A stretch of DNA of 9,921 nucleotides from an uncultured Acetatifactor sp. (GTDB lineage Bacteria; Bacillota; Clostridia; Lachnospirales; Lachnospiraceae): positions 1 through 9,921 of the forward strand of contig CAKRRU010000095.1 of NCBI GenBank assembly GCA_934394515.1, written 5' to 3'. Made by a program: the position numbers and the translations under genes. Under the pieces are notes generated by a model, which saw nothing but the letters and a program-made list of their open reading frames with translations, was not told the DNA's origin and made no database searches. This document shows positions 1 through 7,731 of the stretch, piece by piece (the first letter of the stretch is position 1; the number at the start of each line of letters is the position of its first letter).

Positions 1-1
1 T

Positions 2-74
2 GGGATACTAGCTCAGTCGGTAGAGCACTTGACTTTTAATCAAGTTGTCGGGGGTTCGAATCCCCCGTGTCTCA
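2..74 (+). tRNA. tRNA-Lys (anticodon TTT)
   Basis: A complete cloverleaf can be folded. The 7-bp acceptor stem pairs 2-8 with 67-73, using two G-U pairs. The D arm contains AGCTCAGTCGGTAGAGC. The anticodon stem pairs 28-32 with 40-44 around the loop CTTTTAA, and the T arm has GGTTCGAATCC. The anticodon is TTT at 35-37, which reads lysine AAA/AAG codons. The discriminator base is A74. The 3' CCA is not encoded, since TTT follows, so it must be added after transcription. A terminator follows within 10 nt, so this is either a single tRNA gene or the last of an array lying upstream of the window. Confidence 0.96.
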
Positions 75-82
75 TTTATTAG

Positions 83-117
83 GGTCAATATACAAAAAGT
101 ATATTGATCTTTTTTAA
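83..117 (+). terminator. Intrinsic terminator of tRNA-Lys
   Basis: An 11-bp stem pairs 83-93 with 99-109, with one G-U pair, around an AAAAA loop. A T-rich tract (TTTTTT) follows at about 110-115. The stem is A/T-rich but nearly perfect. It sits just after the tRNA and separates it from azlC. Confidence 0.85.
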
Positions 118-151
118 TTATTTAAATCGGGACAGACACTATATCAGACTA

Positions 152-180
152 TTGTCTGGGCTGTTATGATATGCTAAAAT
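152..180 (+). promoter_or_regulatory. Candidate promoter of azlCD, with a small inverted repeat
   Basis: TTGTCT at 152-157 lies 17 bp before TAAAAT at 175-180, which would start transcription near 187. An alternative is an extended -10, TGTTATGAT, at 162-170. Either choice puts the transcription start close to the GTG at 189 and so favours translation from ATG 225. The first -35 overlaps the inverted repeat CAGAC-TATT-GTCTG (145-158), and another CAGAC lies at 133-137. A regulator could bind there, but this is inference only. Confidence 0.45.
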
Positions 181-224
181 GATTCTTCGTGAACGCAGAA
201 CTTAACGAAAGAGATTTACATAAA

Positions 225-923
225 ATGAATAGTAGAATGAAAGAATTACGTTATGCAATCGTACAGTCCATACCGGTTATGCTGGGCTATCTTTTCCTGG
301 GATTTGCCTTTGGATTGATGTTGAATGATGCAGGATACGGTTTCTGGTGGGCATTTTTTATAAGCGTGTTTGTGTATGCCGGAAGTATGCAGTTCGTATT
401 GGTCACATTGCTGACGGCGGGAGCTAGTTTGTGGTATACCTTGATCATGACCTTGTTTGTCAATGGCAGACACATGTTTTACGGATTGTCTTTTGTGGAG
501 AAGTTCAAGAAGATGGGAGCAACCTATCCGTATATGGTATTTTCTTTGACGGACGAGACATTTTCTCTGTTATGTGATCTGAAAGTTCCGGAGGAGATGA
601 GCGAGAATCGGGTGAACTTCTATATTTCTCTATTGGATCATATCTACTGGATCGTCGGGAGCTGTTTCGGCGCATTGGCAGGAAACGTATTGCCATTTGA
701 TACCACGGGGATAGATTTTGCGATGACGGCATTGTTTACAGTGATCGTTGTAAACCAGTGGATGGAGGCACAAGAGCATACCCCGACCATTGTAGGAGGT
801 ATCGTCGGTATCCTGTGCCTGGTGATTTTAGGGGCAGATACATTCCTGCTTCCGGCATTGACTATTACAGCAATTATTTTATTAGGAGTAAAGAAAAAAT
901 GTTACATTCCATCGGAACCATAG
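225..923 (+). CDS. azlC: AzlC family branched-chain amino acid exporter, large subunit
   Basis: This is the large membrane subunit of an AzlCD-type exporter of branched-chain amino acids and analogues. The product is 232 residues from ATG 225, or 244 from GTG 189. ATG 225 is preferred because the promoter signals place the transcription start near 177-188, leaving no leader for GTG 189, and a purine-rich GAAAGAG lies upstream. The protein is strongly hydrophobic. It begins with a short charged stretch and then a helix containing IPVMLGYLFLGFAFG. The family-typical segments VYAGSMQF and NGRHMFYG follow, then several C-terminal helices ending in a lysine-rich tail. Its last 25 nt overlap azlD, which suggests coupled translation. 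The export role is known for the family, but the substrate here is inferred. Confidence 0.88.
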   Translation: MNSRMKELRYAIVQSIPVMLGYLFLGFAFGLMLNDAGYGFWWAFFISVFVYAGSMQFVLVTLLTAGASLWYTLIMTLFVNGRHMFYGLSFVEKFKKMGATYPYMVFSLTDETFSLLCDLKVPEEMSENRVNFYISLLDHIYWIVGSCFGALAGNVLPFDTTGIDFAMTALFTVIVVNQWMEAQEHTPTIVGGIVGILCLVILGADTFLLPALTITAIILLGVKKKCYIPSEP

Positions 924-1219
924 CGGTAGCGGCAATCGTTACTTTGTTTATCAGAGCTATTCCTTTCGTGGTATTCGGAGGGAAGAGAGAAGTTCCGGCT
1001 ACGGTAACCTATCTTGGGAAAGTGTTACCGCCGGCGATCATGGTGATCCTGGTCATCTATTGTGTGAAGAGTATCAATCTATTTTCCGGCAGTCATGGAA
1101 TTCCGGAACTGTTGTCTATCGCAGTGGTGGCGGGATTACATATATGGAAGAAAAATACACTGCTCAGTATAGCGGTAGGAACAGTACTTTATATGGTATT
1201 AGTGCAAGTCGTATTCTAA
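899..1219 (+). CDS. azlD: AzlD family small subunit of branched-chain amino acid exporter
   Basis: This 106-residue, very hydrophobic protein is the usual small partner of AzlC. The family length of about 100-110 residues and four predicted membrane helices fit. The start is ATG 899, supported by AGGAG at 884-888 with 10 nt spacing. The same frame is open further upstream, to 758, but that part lies inside azlC and reads as charged, non-membrane sequence, so it is not coding. The typical features are an N-terminal helix with TLFIRAIPF, the loop VTYLGKVLPPAIMVIL, and a C-terminal helix after HIWKKNTLLSIAVGT. The gene starts inside azlC and ends at the terminator beginning at 1218, so azlCD forms a two-gene operon. 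Confidence 0.9.
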   Translation: MLHSIGTIAVAAIVTLFIRAIPFVVFGGKREVPATVTYLGKVLPPAIMVILVIYCVKSINLFSGSHGIPELLSIAVVAGLHIWKKNTLLSIAVGTVLYMVLVQVVF

Positions 1220-1266
1220 AACAGTGTGGAGAGGCTTTTTTTCAGCCTTTTCACACTGTTTTTTTA
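1218..1266 (+). terminator. Long intrinsic terminator after azlD
   Basis: The left arm 1218-1236 pairs with 1244-1262 as an almost continuous 19-bp stem with two G-U pairs. The loop is seven bases and mostly T. A run of T's follows to 1265. It begins at the azlD stop codon and separates azlCD from the next operon. Confidence 0.92.
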
Positions 1267-1276
1267 TGAAATTAAA

Positions 1277-1285
1277 TGCTATAAT
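1277..1285 (+). promoter_or_regulatory. Extended -10 promoter for the L,D-transpeptidase operon
   Basis: TGCTATAAT at 1277-1285 is a perfect extended -10 element (TGn plus TATAAT). The expected start is near 1292. No good -35 is visible at 16-18 bp, because that stretch is the T-run of the preceding terminator; extended -10 promoters often do without one. It lies 11 nt after the azlD terminator and about 40 nt before the L,D-transpeptidase start codon. Confidence 0.7.
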
Positions 1286-1324
1286 GAGCGCAGCGAATAT
1301 GATGAGGGAGAAACCAAAGATAAC

Positions 1325-2857
1325 ATGGAAACCGATAAGAAAGAAATCAAAGAAGAAGTTACAGAGAAAGATACAAAACTAAAGGAAGCAGAAGTAAAAG
1401 AAGCAGAAATAAAAGAAGAGAAAAAGCAGAGTACAGAGGAAATAGCGAAGCCTAAGAAAAAGAGCAAAAAATGGATAGCAATTGTGGCTGCGTTGGCAGC
1501 GGTGATTCTTCTCGCTTATGGCGGAGTGGCGATTTACTATCAGTCGCATTTTTTCAATCACACATTTATAAATAACAGCGATTGCAGCAATCTTACGGCA
1601 GAGCAGGTGGCGGCGATCATGGATGAACAGTCACAGCAGTACAGCCTTCAGATTCTGGGAAGAGACGAAAATGGTGTGCAGGAAGAAATCGGCACAGTCA
1701 CTGCAGCGGAGATCGGAATGTACTGGGTGGACACCCGGAAAGTGGCACAGGAGCTGCTGGACGGACAGAATGAATTGCTGTGGATAGAGATGCTATGGAC
1801 GACAGAGGATCATTCCGTGATTCAGGGTGTTTCCTATGATGAAGAAAAGTTACAGGAACGATTGGCACAGATGTCGGCGCTGCAGAAGAAAAATATGATT
1901 CAGTCTGAGGATGCATATATCAGTGAGTATTCCGAGAAAACAGGAAATTATGAGATCATTCCCGAGACATTGGGAACCGATCTTGACCTGAATCGAGTGA
2001 AAGAGGCAGTATCAACGGCAATCATGATGGGTGATCCTGCTGTTGACCTGGAGAAACAGGGGTGTTATAAAACCGCAAAAGTAACGGCCGAGGATGCCAC
2101 ATTGGTAAAGAACTGCGAAACTTTGAACAAATGGGTCAGTGCACAGATCACCTATGACTGGAACGGCAACAAAGTAGTCGTAGACGGGGATATTATCAAG
2201 GACTGGATTCAAATGGATGCCAAAGAGCCGCAGCTGAAGGAAGAGGACATTGCTGAATTTGTGGCAGAGCAGGCAAAAGAATATGATACTTACGGTAAAA
2301 AGAGAAAGTTTACTACGGTGCAGGGAATTGAATTGACATTGCCCAGCGGCGCATACGGATGGAAGACAGATCGTGCGGAAGAGACCAAGGAACTGATTGC
2401 TTCTATTGAAAAAGGTGAAACAATCGACAAGGAACCGGTATACAGCAGCAAGGGAGCACAGAAAGGAAGCAATGATGTCGGTAACTCCTACGTGGAGATC
2501 GATCTGACGAACCAGCATCTGTACCTGTTCCAGAAGGGAACCATCGTACTGGAGACGGATTTCGTATCCGGTGATATGACCAAGCCCGATTGTATCACAC
2601 CGCCCGGAGTATTCGGACTTACTTACAAGACGAGAAATGCCGTATTACGGGGCGCAAATTACGAAACACCGGTAAATTACTGGATGCCTTTTAACGGAAA
2701 TGTCGGAATGCATGATGCAACCTGGAGAAGCAGCTTCGGTGGAACCATCTATCTGACTTCCGGATCCCACGGATGTGTTAATCTGCCGTTAGATATGGCG
2801 GCAGCTATTTATGAATATATGTCTACCGGATTTCCGATTGTATGCTACTATTATTAA
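1325..2857 (+). CDS. Membrane-anchored L,D-transpeptidase (YkuD domain)
   Basis: This is a cell-wall enzyme that would form 3-3 peptidoglycan cross-links, or attach proteins to the wall, outside the membrane. From ATG 1325 it has 510 residues. Residues 1-49 are a lysine/glutamate-rich cytoplasmic segment, about 50-72 form a single signal-anchor helix, and about 80-380 form an extracytoplasmic region resembling the peptidoglycan-binding domain common in clostridial L,D-transpeptidases. The YkuD catalytic domain runs from about 389 to 510. The catalytic motif is clear: His463 in GMHDATW, then SGSHGCVN with His482 and the nucleophile Cys484. The frame is open back to GTG 1226, but that start lies inside the azlD terminator and upstream of the extended -10, so it is rejected. 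The nearest Shine-Dalgarno, GGGAG (1306-1310), is rather far from ATG 1325, leaving some doubt about the start. Confidence 0.93.
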   Translation: METDKKEIKEEVTEKDTKLKEAEVKEAEIKEEKKQSTEEIAKPKKKSKKWIAIVAALAAVILLAYGGVAIYYQSHFFNHTFINNSDCSNLTAEQVAAIMDEQSQQYSLQILGRDENGVQEEIGTVTAAEIGMYWVDTRKVAQELLDGQNELLWIEMLWTTEDHSVIQGVSYDEEKLQERLAQMSALQKKNMIQSEDAYISEYSEKTGNYEIIPETLGTDLDLNRVKEAVSTAIMMGDPAVDLEKQGCYKTAKVTAEDATLVKNCETLNKWVSAQITYDWNGNKVVVDGDIIKDWIQMDAKEPQLKEEDIAEFVAEQAKEYDTYGKKRKFTTVQGIELTLPSGAYGWKTDRAEETKELIASIEKGETIDKEPVYSSKGAQKGSNDVGNSYVEIDLTNQHLYLFQKGTIVLETDFVSGDMTKPDCITPPGVFGLTYKTRNAVLRGANYETPVNYWMPFNGNVGMHDATWRSSFGGTIYLTSGSHGCVNLPLDMAAAIYEYMSTGFPIVCYYY

Positions 2858-2919
2858 AGAAACTATAAAGAGATATATGTCATTGTGATGAGGGGGATAT
2901 TGAGAAGGAAGGCGGTTCT

Positions 2920-3486
2920 ATGAAGCAGCGATCAGCGAAAAGGGTGCAAAAGTGGAAAGAAAAATATGAGAGAGAGCGGCAATTAAGGCAGGAGATCCGG
3001 GCAGCGGCACCGGATATTCTGCGTTCTGAGAACTTCAGATCCACAAGAACCCATGTGCAGCATGGTAATATGACAGTGAACGATCACAGTATGAACGTGG
3101 CTAAATACAGCCTTGCGCTCAGCGAGAAACTACACATTCCCTGTGAGAAAAAGGATCTGATCCGAGGAGCATTATTACATGACTATTTCCTATATGACTG
3201 GCATACACCGGATCATGTCAGCCCGCACAGACTGCACGGCTTTTATCATCCGGGATATGCATTGAAAAACGCACAGAAAGAATACCATCTGACGCCCAGA
3301 GAAAGAGATATTATTAAAAAACATATGTGGCCATTGACAATTTCATCGGTTCCCATGTGCAGAGAAGCCTGGATCGTTACGATGGCAGATAAATGGTGTT
3401 CTCTCATGGAGACTTTTCATGTACACAAAGGGCACGGAGCACTGATCGAGAAGCTGCGGGACAATAAAGAGGAACCGAAAAAATAA
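2920..3486 (+). CDS. HD-domain phosphohydrolase
   Basis: This 188-residue soluble protein has the HD metal-dependent phosphohydrolase signature. Likely metal ligands are His56 (DHSMNVA), His87-Asp88 (LLHDYF) and Asp157 (MADKW), with further histidines at 103, 106, 110 and 135. The first 30 residues are basic and helical (MKQRSAKRVQKWKEKYERER), a possible nucleic-acid or membrane contact. The start ATG 2920 has AAGGAAGG at 2905-2912. The gene lies 62 nt after the L,D-transpeptidase and 17 nt before the decarboxylase-like gene, with no terminator seen, so it probably shares their transcript. The substrate cannot be told from sequence. HD proteins of this size hydrolyse nucleotides or other phosphomonoesters, and no GGDEF, GYP or RelA-type domain is attached. 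Confidence 0.85.
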   Translation: MKQRSAKRVQKWKEKYERERQLRQEIRAAAPDILRSENFRSTRTHVQHGNMTVNDHSMNVAKYSLALSEKLHIPCEKKDLIRGALLHDYFLYDWHTPDHVSPHRLHGFYHPGYALKNAQKEYHLTPRERDIIKKHMWPLTISSVPMCREAWIVTMADKWCSLMETFHVHKGHGALIEKLRDNKEEPKK

Positions 3487-3503
3487 GGCAGGAGAAGTAT
3501 GAA

Positions 3504-4937
3504 GTGGGAGAACTGTACCGTAGACTGAAAACATATAGTGAATCGGATTATTACCCTTACCATATGCCGGGACATAAGCGGCAGCTTTGCGGGGAATTAC
3601 CCCGGGAGATCGCAGAGATCGATATCACGGAGATTGAAGGATTTGATAATCTTCATGCGCCGGAGGAAATCTTTCGCAGGCTGCAGGAGGAAGCTGCCGG
3701 ATTGTACGGTGCAGAGGAAAGCTTTTATCTGATCAACGGAAGTACCTGCGGTATTCTGGCGGCTATCAGTGCAGCAGTTCCCCGGGGCGGCAGGATCCTT
3801 ATGACAAGGGGAGCCCATAAATCAGCCTATCATGCGGTTTACCTAAGAAATTTAACAGTTTCTTATCTGTATCCGGAAATGATGGAGGAGTATGATATTT
3901 ATGATACGGTAACTCCGGAGCAGATTGCACAGGCATTGGAACGGGGACCTGTTCCGGATGCGGTATTTCTGGTATCGCCGACTTACGAAGGCAGAATTGC
4001 GGATATAGAGACGATTGCGAAGCTTGTACATAGTAAGGGAATCCCTCTGATCGTGGATGAGGCGCATGGTGCCCATCTGGGATTGGCGGAAGGATTTGCA
4101 AAGAACAGCTGTCAGTGTGGTGCGGATCTGGTCATTCACAGTGTCCATAAGACCTTGCCGGCGCTGACGCAAAGCGCATTGCTCCATGTAAACGGAACAA
4201 GAGTAGACAGAGATCGTCTGCGCAGATTTTTGCATATTTATCAGTCCAGCAGTCCATCCTATGTACTGATGGCAGGAATTGACAATGCGTTGCAGCTGGT
4301 AAAAGAGCGGGGAAAGTATCTGTTTGCACAGCTGCGGAGCAATTATCTGAGAATGTTGACAGAACTGTCAGAATGTAAGAATCTTCGTTTTTTGCCATCA
4401 GATGCCGGACAGGACATAGGAAAACTTGTGATATTATCTCCAAAGGCGGGTTTGTCAGGACAGCAGATTTATGATATTCTATTGGAGAAGTATCATTTGC
4501 AGCTGGAGATGGCAGCTGCGGATCATTGCCTTGCAATGTTCACCATAGGAGACAGTGCGGAAGCGTATAAGAGGATGACGGAGGCGCTGCTTGCTATCGA
4601 TCGGGATATCACTGAGGGAAATTGGCAGACCAAACAGGAACCGGAGAACAAAAATATCAGAGAAGGGTCGCTTTATCATATGCAGCCCGGGGTATGTCTG
4701 TCTCTTGCGGATGCATGGGATGCCGAAAAAGAGGAAATTCCGCTGAGCCAGGCAGCAGGTAGGATTGCAGGGGATTTCGTGAACCTGTATCCGCCCGGGA
4801 TTCCGGTATTGGTACCGGGAGAACAGGTGGAAGAGATCCATTGCCGGAAGCTTGCGAAGTACGCCGGGGAAGGTCTGAAGGTTCAGGGAATTGCCGGAAA
4901 AGACGAATATCGCATTACCGTAATAAAAACCAAATAA
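3504..4937 (+). CDS. Orn/Lys/Arg decarboxylase family PLP enzyme (YaaO-like)
   Basis: This 477-residue fold-type I PLP protein belongs to the short Orn/Lys/Arg decarboxylase group that includes B. subtilis YaaO. Landmarks are YPYHMPGHK near residue 20, the phosphate-binding NGST at 78-81, VDEAHGAH (Asp185 to the PLP ring nitrogen, His188) and the Schiff-base lysine Lys216 in SVHKTLPALTQ. The C-terminal domain has the family motif YPPGIPVLVPGE. The start is GTG 3504, with AGGAG at 3490-3494. The ATG at 3499 is out of frame and stops after nine codons. The family makes polyamines or cadaverine by decarboxylating basic amino acids; which one cannot be read from this sequence. In B. subtilis yaaO sits beside tmk, yaaQ, yaaR and holB, and the last two occur downstream here as well. 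Confidence 0.9.
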   Translation: MGELYRRLKTYSESDYYPYHMPGHKRQLCGELPREIAEIDITEIEGFDNLHAPEEIFRRLQEEAAGLYGAEESFYLINGSTCGILAAISAAVPRGGRILMTRGAHKSAYHAVYLRNLTVSYLYPEMMEEYDIYDTVTPEQIAQALERGPVPDAVFLVSPTYEGRIADIETIAKLVHSKGIPLIVDEAHGAHLGLAEGFAKNSCQCGADLVIHSVHKTLPALTQSALLHVNGTRVDRDRLRRFLHIYQSSSPSYVLMAGIDNALQLVKERGKYLFAQLRSNYLRMLTELSECKNLRFLPSDAGQDIGKLVILSPKAGLSGQQIYDILLEKYHLQLEMAAADHCLAMFTIGDSAEAYKRMTEALLAIDRDITEGNWQTKQEPENKNIREGSLYHMQPGVCLSLADAWDAEKEEIPLSQAAGRIAGDFVNLYPPGIPVLVPGEQVEEIHCRKLAKYAGEGLKVQGIAGKDEYRITVIKTK

Positions 4938-4973
4938 TATAGCAAATATAGCAGCAGAAAGGATTACGTTTGT

Positions 4974-6395
4974 ATGAGAAAAACCAAAATTATCTGTACC
5001 ATAGGCCCCGCCAGTGAGAGTGAAGAAAAGTTAAGAGAGTTAATGCTCGCCGGAATGAATGTGGCACGTTTTAATTTTTCCCACGGAAGTCATAAGGAGC
5101 AGCTGGTAAAATACAACAGAGTACTGAAAGTCCGTAAGGAACTGGGACTGCCGGTAGCTACTTTGTTGGATACGAAGGGTCCGGAGATCCGTCTGCGTGA
5201 TTTTGAAGGCGGTAAGGTAGAGCTGGTATCCGGTCAGAAATTTATACTGACAACGGAAGAAATCATGGGAACCGCCGAGAGAGCGACCATTTCTTATAAG
5301 AATCTGAAAAATGACATTAAAGTCGGAACGACGATCCTGATCGATGACGGTCTGATCGAGATGACCGTGGAAGAGATCAAGGGTGAGGACATCGTATGTA
5401 AAGTCATCAACGGCGGCTTTGTCTCTAACCATAAGGGCGTGAATGTCCCCGGTGCGATTCTGTCCATGCCTTATATCAGCGAGGTGGATCTGGCGGATAT
5501 CGTATTTGGTGTAGAGCACGGATTTGACTTTATTGCAGCTTCTTTTGTCAGAACAAAGGAAGATATTCAGGAAGTCCGTAAGATCGTAGAGGACAGAGGC
5601 AGCAAGATCAAGATCATCGCTAAGATTGAAAATATGCAGGGTATTCAGAACCTGGAAGAGATCATTACCGCAGCAGACGGCATCATGGTTGCACGTGGTG
5701 ACATGGGTGTCGAGATTCCTCTGGAGGAAGTACCTATCCTACAGAAGAAGATGATCAAGATGGCAGTGGCACAGGGCAAGCACGTAATCACTGCAACTCA
5801 GATGCTGGAATCCATGATCAAGAATCCCCGCCCTACCAGAGCGGAGGCAACGGATATTGCCAATGCCATCTATGACGGTACCACGGCCATCATGCTGTCC
5901 GGTGAAAGTGCAGCAGGTCTGTACCCGGTAGAGGCTGTTAAGACGATGTCCCGCATTGCGGAGAGGGCAGAGCAGGATATTGATTATCGCAGCAGAATGC
6001 AGAAGGTAAAGGAAGACCGTCAGGAGACGCCGGATATCACCACGGCAATCTCTTACGCAACCTGCAGTGTAGCATCTGACCTGAAGGCAGCAGCCATCAT
6101 TACAGTAACCATGTCCGGATTCACCGCGAACATGATCGCACGTTATAAGCCCGGATGCCAGATCATCGGATGTACGCTGGATGAAAAGGTTTACCGCCAA
6201 TTGAATCTGCTGTGGGGTGTGAATCCTGTAATGATCCAGAAGGAGCAGACCACGGATGCTTTGTTCGAGGAAGCTGTCTTCAAAGCAAAACAAGCAGGTC
6301 TGGTGAAGACCGGTGACACTGTTGTCATTACCGCAGGAGTTCCTTTGGGTGTGGTAGGTAAGACCGACATGATCCATGTAGTGGAAGTAGAGTAG
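4974..6395 (+). CDS. pyk: Pyruvate kinase
   Basis: It catalyses the last step of glycolysis: phosphoenolpyruvate plus ADP gives pyruvate plus ATP, in the cytoplasm. The 473 residues match the basic bacterial length (E. coli PykF is about 470). The extra C-terminal PEP-utilising domain found in B. subtilis Pyk is absent. Visible landmarks are KTKIICTIGPAS at the N-terminus, Arg32-Asn34-Ser36 in VARFNFSHG, Asp66 and Arg73 in LLDTKGPEIR, the family signature IIAKIENMQGI with the catalytic lysine, MVARGDMGVEIP, and the ATQMLESMI and PTRAEATDIANA blocks. A C-terminal allosteric-type domain follows. The start ATG 4974 has AAAGGA at 4958-4963. It lies 36 nt after the decarboxylase-like gene, so it is probably co-transcribed. 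No T-rich hairpin terminator is seen after it. Confidence 0.97.
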   Translation: MRKTKIICTIGPASESEEKLRELMLAGMNVARFNFSHGSHKEQLVKYNRVLKVRKELGLPVATLLDTKGPEIRLRDFEGGKVELVSGQKFILTTEEIMGTAERATISYKNLKNDIKVGTTILIDDGLIEMTVEEIKGEDIVCKVINGGFVSNHKGVNVPGAILSMPYISEVDLADIVFGVEHGFDFIAASFVRTKEDIQEVRKIVEDRGSKIKIIAKIENMQGIQNLEEIITAADGIMVARGDMGVEIPLEEVPILQKKMIKMAVAQGKHVITATQMLESMIKNPRPTRAEATDIANAIYDGTTAIMLSGESAAGLYPVEAVKTMSRIAERAEQDIDYRSRMQKVKEDRQETPDITTAISYATCSVASDLKAAAIITVTMSGFTANMIARYKPGCQIIGCTLDEKVYRQLNLLWGVNPVMIQKEQTTDALFEEAVFKAKQAGLVKTGDTVVITAGVPLGVVGKTDMIHVVEVE

Positions 6396-6404
6396 TGAAA
6401 ATGG

Positions 6405-6453
6405 ATACAGTTGTTGCTAAGTAATCGCAAAAAGCGTATAGTTATAACTGTAT
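6405..6453 (+). repeat. Inverted repeat after pyk
   Basis: ATACAGTT at 6405-6412 is the inverse complement of AACTGTAT at 6446-6453. A smaller palindrome, GTTATAAC, is nested at 6441-6448. No T-run follows, so it is not a normal intrinsic terminator. The rest of the 171-nt gap between pyk and the kinase gene holds no convincing promoter or small gene. Confidence 0.4.
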
Positions 6454-6566
6454 TACGAAATAAATGTCATGCTGAAGCTATTGCGGAAAGAATAAATCAT
6501 ACAGCAGGGTAATGTCAGGACGATTCAAAATAATTTCGGTATGGCAATAAGAAAGAGAAATGAGAT

Positions 6567-7154
6567 ATGGGTAAAATAGTGTATCTTTGCGGAAAAAGTT
6601 CTTCCGGAAAAGACACCATATTCAAAGAATTAATGAAAGGCACGATGGATCTTCGGACTATCGTGCCTTACACGACAAGACCGATCCGCGCCGGAGAACA
6701 GAACGGCGTAGAGTATTTTTTCACTGACGAGGCAGGTTTTCAGGCTTTGAAGAATCAGGGAAAGATCATCGAGGACAGGGCATACGATACGGTCTATGGT
6801 ATCTGGCGATACTTTACGGTGGACGACGGGCAGATTGCTCTGGAAAAACAGAACTATCTCATGATCGGTACGTTGGAAGGCTATGAGAAAATGATTGCAT
6901 ATTTTGGTGCAGAGGCAATCCTTCCGGTCTATATCGAGCTGGACGACGGTGTGCGCTTACAGCGGGCACTGGACAGAGAGCTTCGCCAGGAGAAGCCGAA
7001 GTATGAGGAGATGTGCCGCAGATTCCTCGCCGACAGTGCGGATTTCTCCGAGGAGAAGCTGGCGGCAGCAGGCATCAGGGAACGATTTGAAAATACAGAT
7101 CTGACGAAATGTCTGCAGGATATTACGAAGTACTTAAGAGAAGCCGGAATCTGA
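6567..7154 (+). CDS. Guanylate-kinase-like P-loop nucleotide kinase, divergent
   Basis: This 195-residue soluble kinase belongs to the guanylate kinase fold family. The P-loop is GKSSSGKD (residues 9-16), where typical Gmk proteins have GPSGxGKS/T. The nucleotide-binding segment is recognisable as VPYTTRPIRAGEQNGVEYFF (33-52), with the TTRP, R41, GE and Y50 positions expected for GMP binding. DTVYGI (74-79) resembles the YGT block. The usual LDIDxQGA segment is replaced by LMIGTLEGYEKM (98-109), and the second part is less Gmk-like. It would phosphorylate a nucleoside monophosphate, but the substrate is uncertain. It sits between pyk and yaaR, where B. subtilis has the thymidylate kinase gene tmk. 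The start ATG 6567 has only a modest AGAGAAATGAG upstream. Confidence 0.8.
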   Translation: MGKIVYLCGKSSSGKDTIFKELMKGTMDLRTIVPYTTRPIRAGEQNGVEYFFTDEAGFQALKNQGKIIEDRAYDTVYGIWRYFTVDDGQIALEKQNYLMIGTLEGYEKMIAYFGAEAILPVYIELDDGVRLQRALDRELRQEKPKYEEMCRRFLADSADFSEEKLAAAGIRERFENTDLTKCLQDITKYLREAGI

Positions 7155-7266
7155 CCGAAAAATATGGTGTATAGCAATAGGGTATCATTGCCTGGAATTA
7201 AAAAGGCTTACTGTCGATAGCATACATGATTAGATGGATAGATTATAAAAGAAAAGAGGTGGGCGT

Positions 7267-7707
7267 ATGGAAATGAGAGTCAATCAGATACAGCAGCCTG
7301 CTCCGGTGGAGCAGACACAGAATACTGCGCCCACGGACGGCAGTTTCAAGTTCATGTTGGCGAGCCATGTGGAGGAAGCGGAGCTGCAGGAGCGGTTGAC
7401 AAACCTTATGGCGGAGATCACGACAGAGGGAGAAAAGCTGGCGAAGCGCCGGGACGTGAAGGATATGCGGCATTACCGCGGACTGGTCAAGGAGTTCCTC
7501 AACGAAGTCGTGACGAGATCCCATTCTTTTTCCAGAGAGAATTTTCTGGACAGAAGAGGACGGCACAGGGTATATGGCATTATCCGTCTGGTGGATGAGA
7601 ATCTGGATCAGCTGGCACAGGAACTGATGAAGGATGAGAAGGATAACCTGGCAATCTTGAATAAGATCGGGGAGATTCGTGGACTATTGCTCGATATCTT
7701 TACCTGA
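7267..7707 (+). CDS. yaaR: YaaR family protein (DUF327)
   Basis: This 146-residue soluble, helical and strongly charged protein matches the YaaR family. The family is known mostly from Firmicutes and its biochemical role is not established. Recognisable parts are a variable proline/glutamine-rich N-terminus (residues 1-25), the central [20 protein letters not shown] block, and the C-terminal segment with [19 protein letters not shown] ending in RGLLLDIFT. The length fits B. subtilis YaaR. The start ATG 7267 follows GAGGTG near 7256-7261. The position just upstream of holB is the conserved one. The yaaQ (darA) gene that normally precedes yaaR is missing: the 112-nt gap upstream has no coding sequence that I can see. 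Confidence 0.87.
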   Translation: MEMRVNQIQQPAPVEQTQNTAPTDGSFKFMLASHVEEAELQERLTNLMAEITTEGEKLAKRRDVKDMRHYRGLVKEFLNEVVTRSHSFSRENFLDRRGRHRVYGIIRLVDENLDQLAQELMKDEKDNLAILNKIGEIRGLLLDIFT

Positions 7708-7731
7708 ATGCGATACGTAAATCTTAAACAG

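Noticed and set aside
189..224. GTG 189 as the azlC start, giving 12 extra residues
   Set aside because: There is no Shine-Dalgarno before it, and the predicted transcription start falls at or just before it. ATG 225 fits better, though the GTG is not excluded.
758..898. Long azlD with 47 extra N-terminal residues
   Set aside because: The extension lies inside azlC in another frame and is charged and not membrane-like. ATG 899 has a good AGGAG.
1226..1324. GTG 1226 start adding 33 residues to the L,D-transpeptidase
   Set aside because: It would lie within the azlD terminator hairpin and upstream of the TGCTATAAT promoter. ATG 1325 gives a normal charged tail plus signal anchor.
2012..2518. 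Antisense open frame of 168 codons across the L,D-transpeptidase
   Set aside because: It is a shadow of a real gene, with no family resemblance or start signals.
5739..6377. Antisense open frame of 212 codons across pyk
   Set aside because: It is the complement of a clearly conserved pyruvate kinase. It has no ribosome binding site or recognisable domain and is rich in Cys/His/Arg, as shadow frames are.
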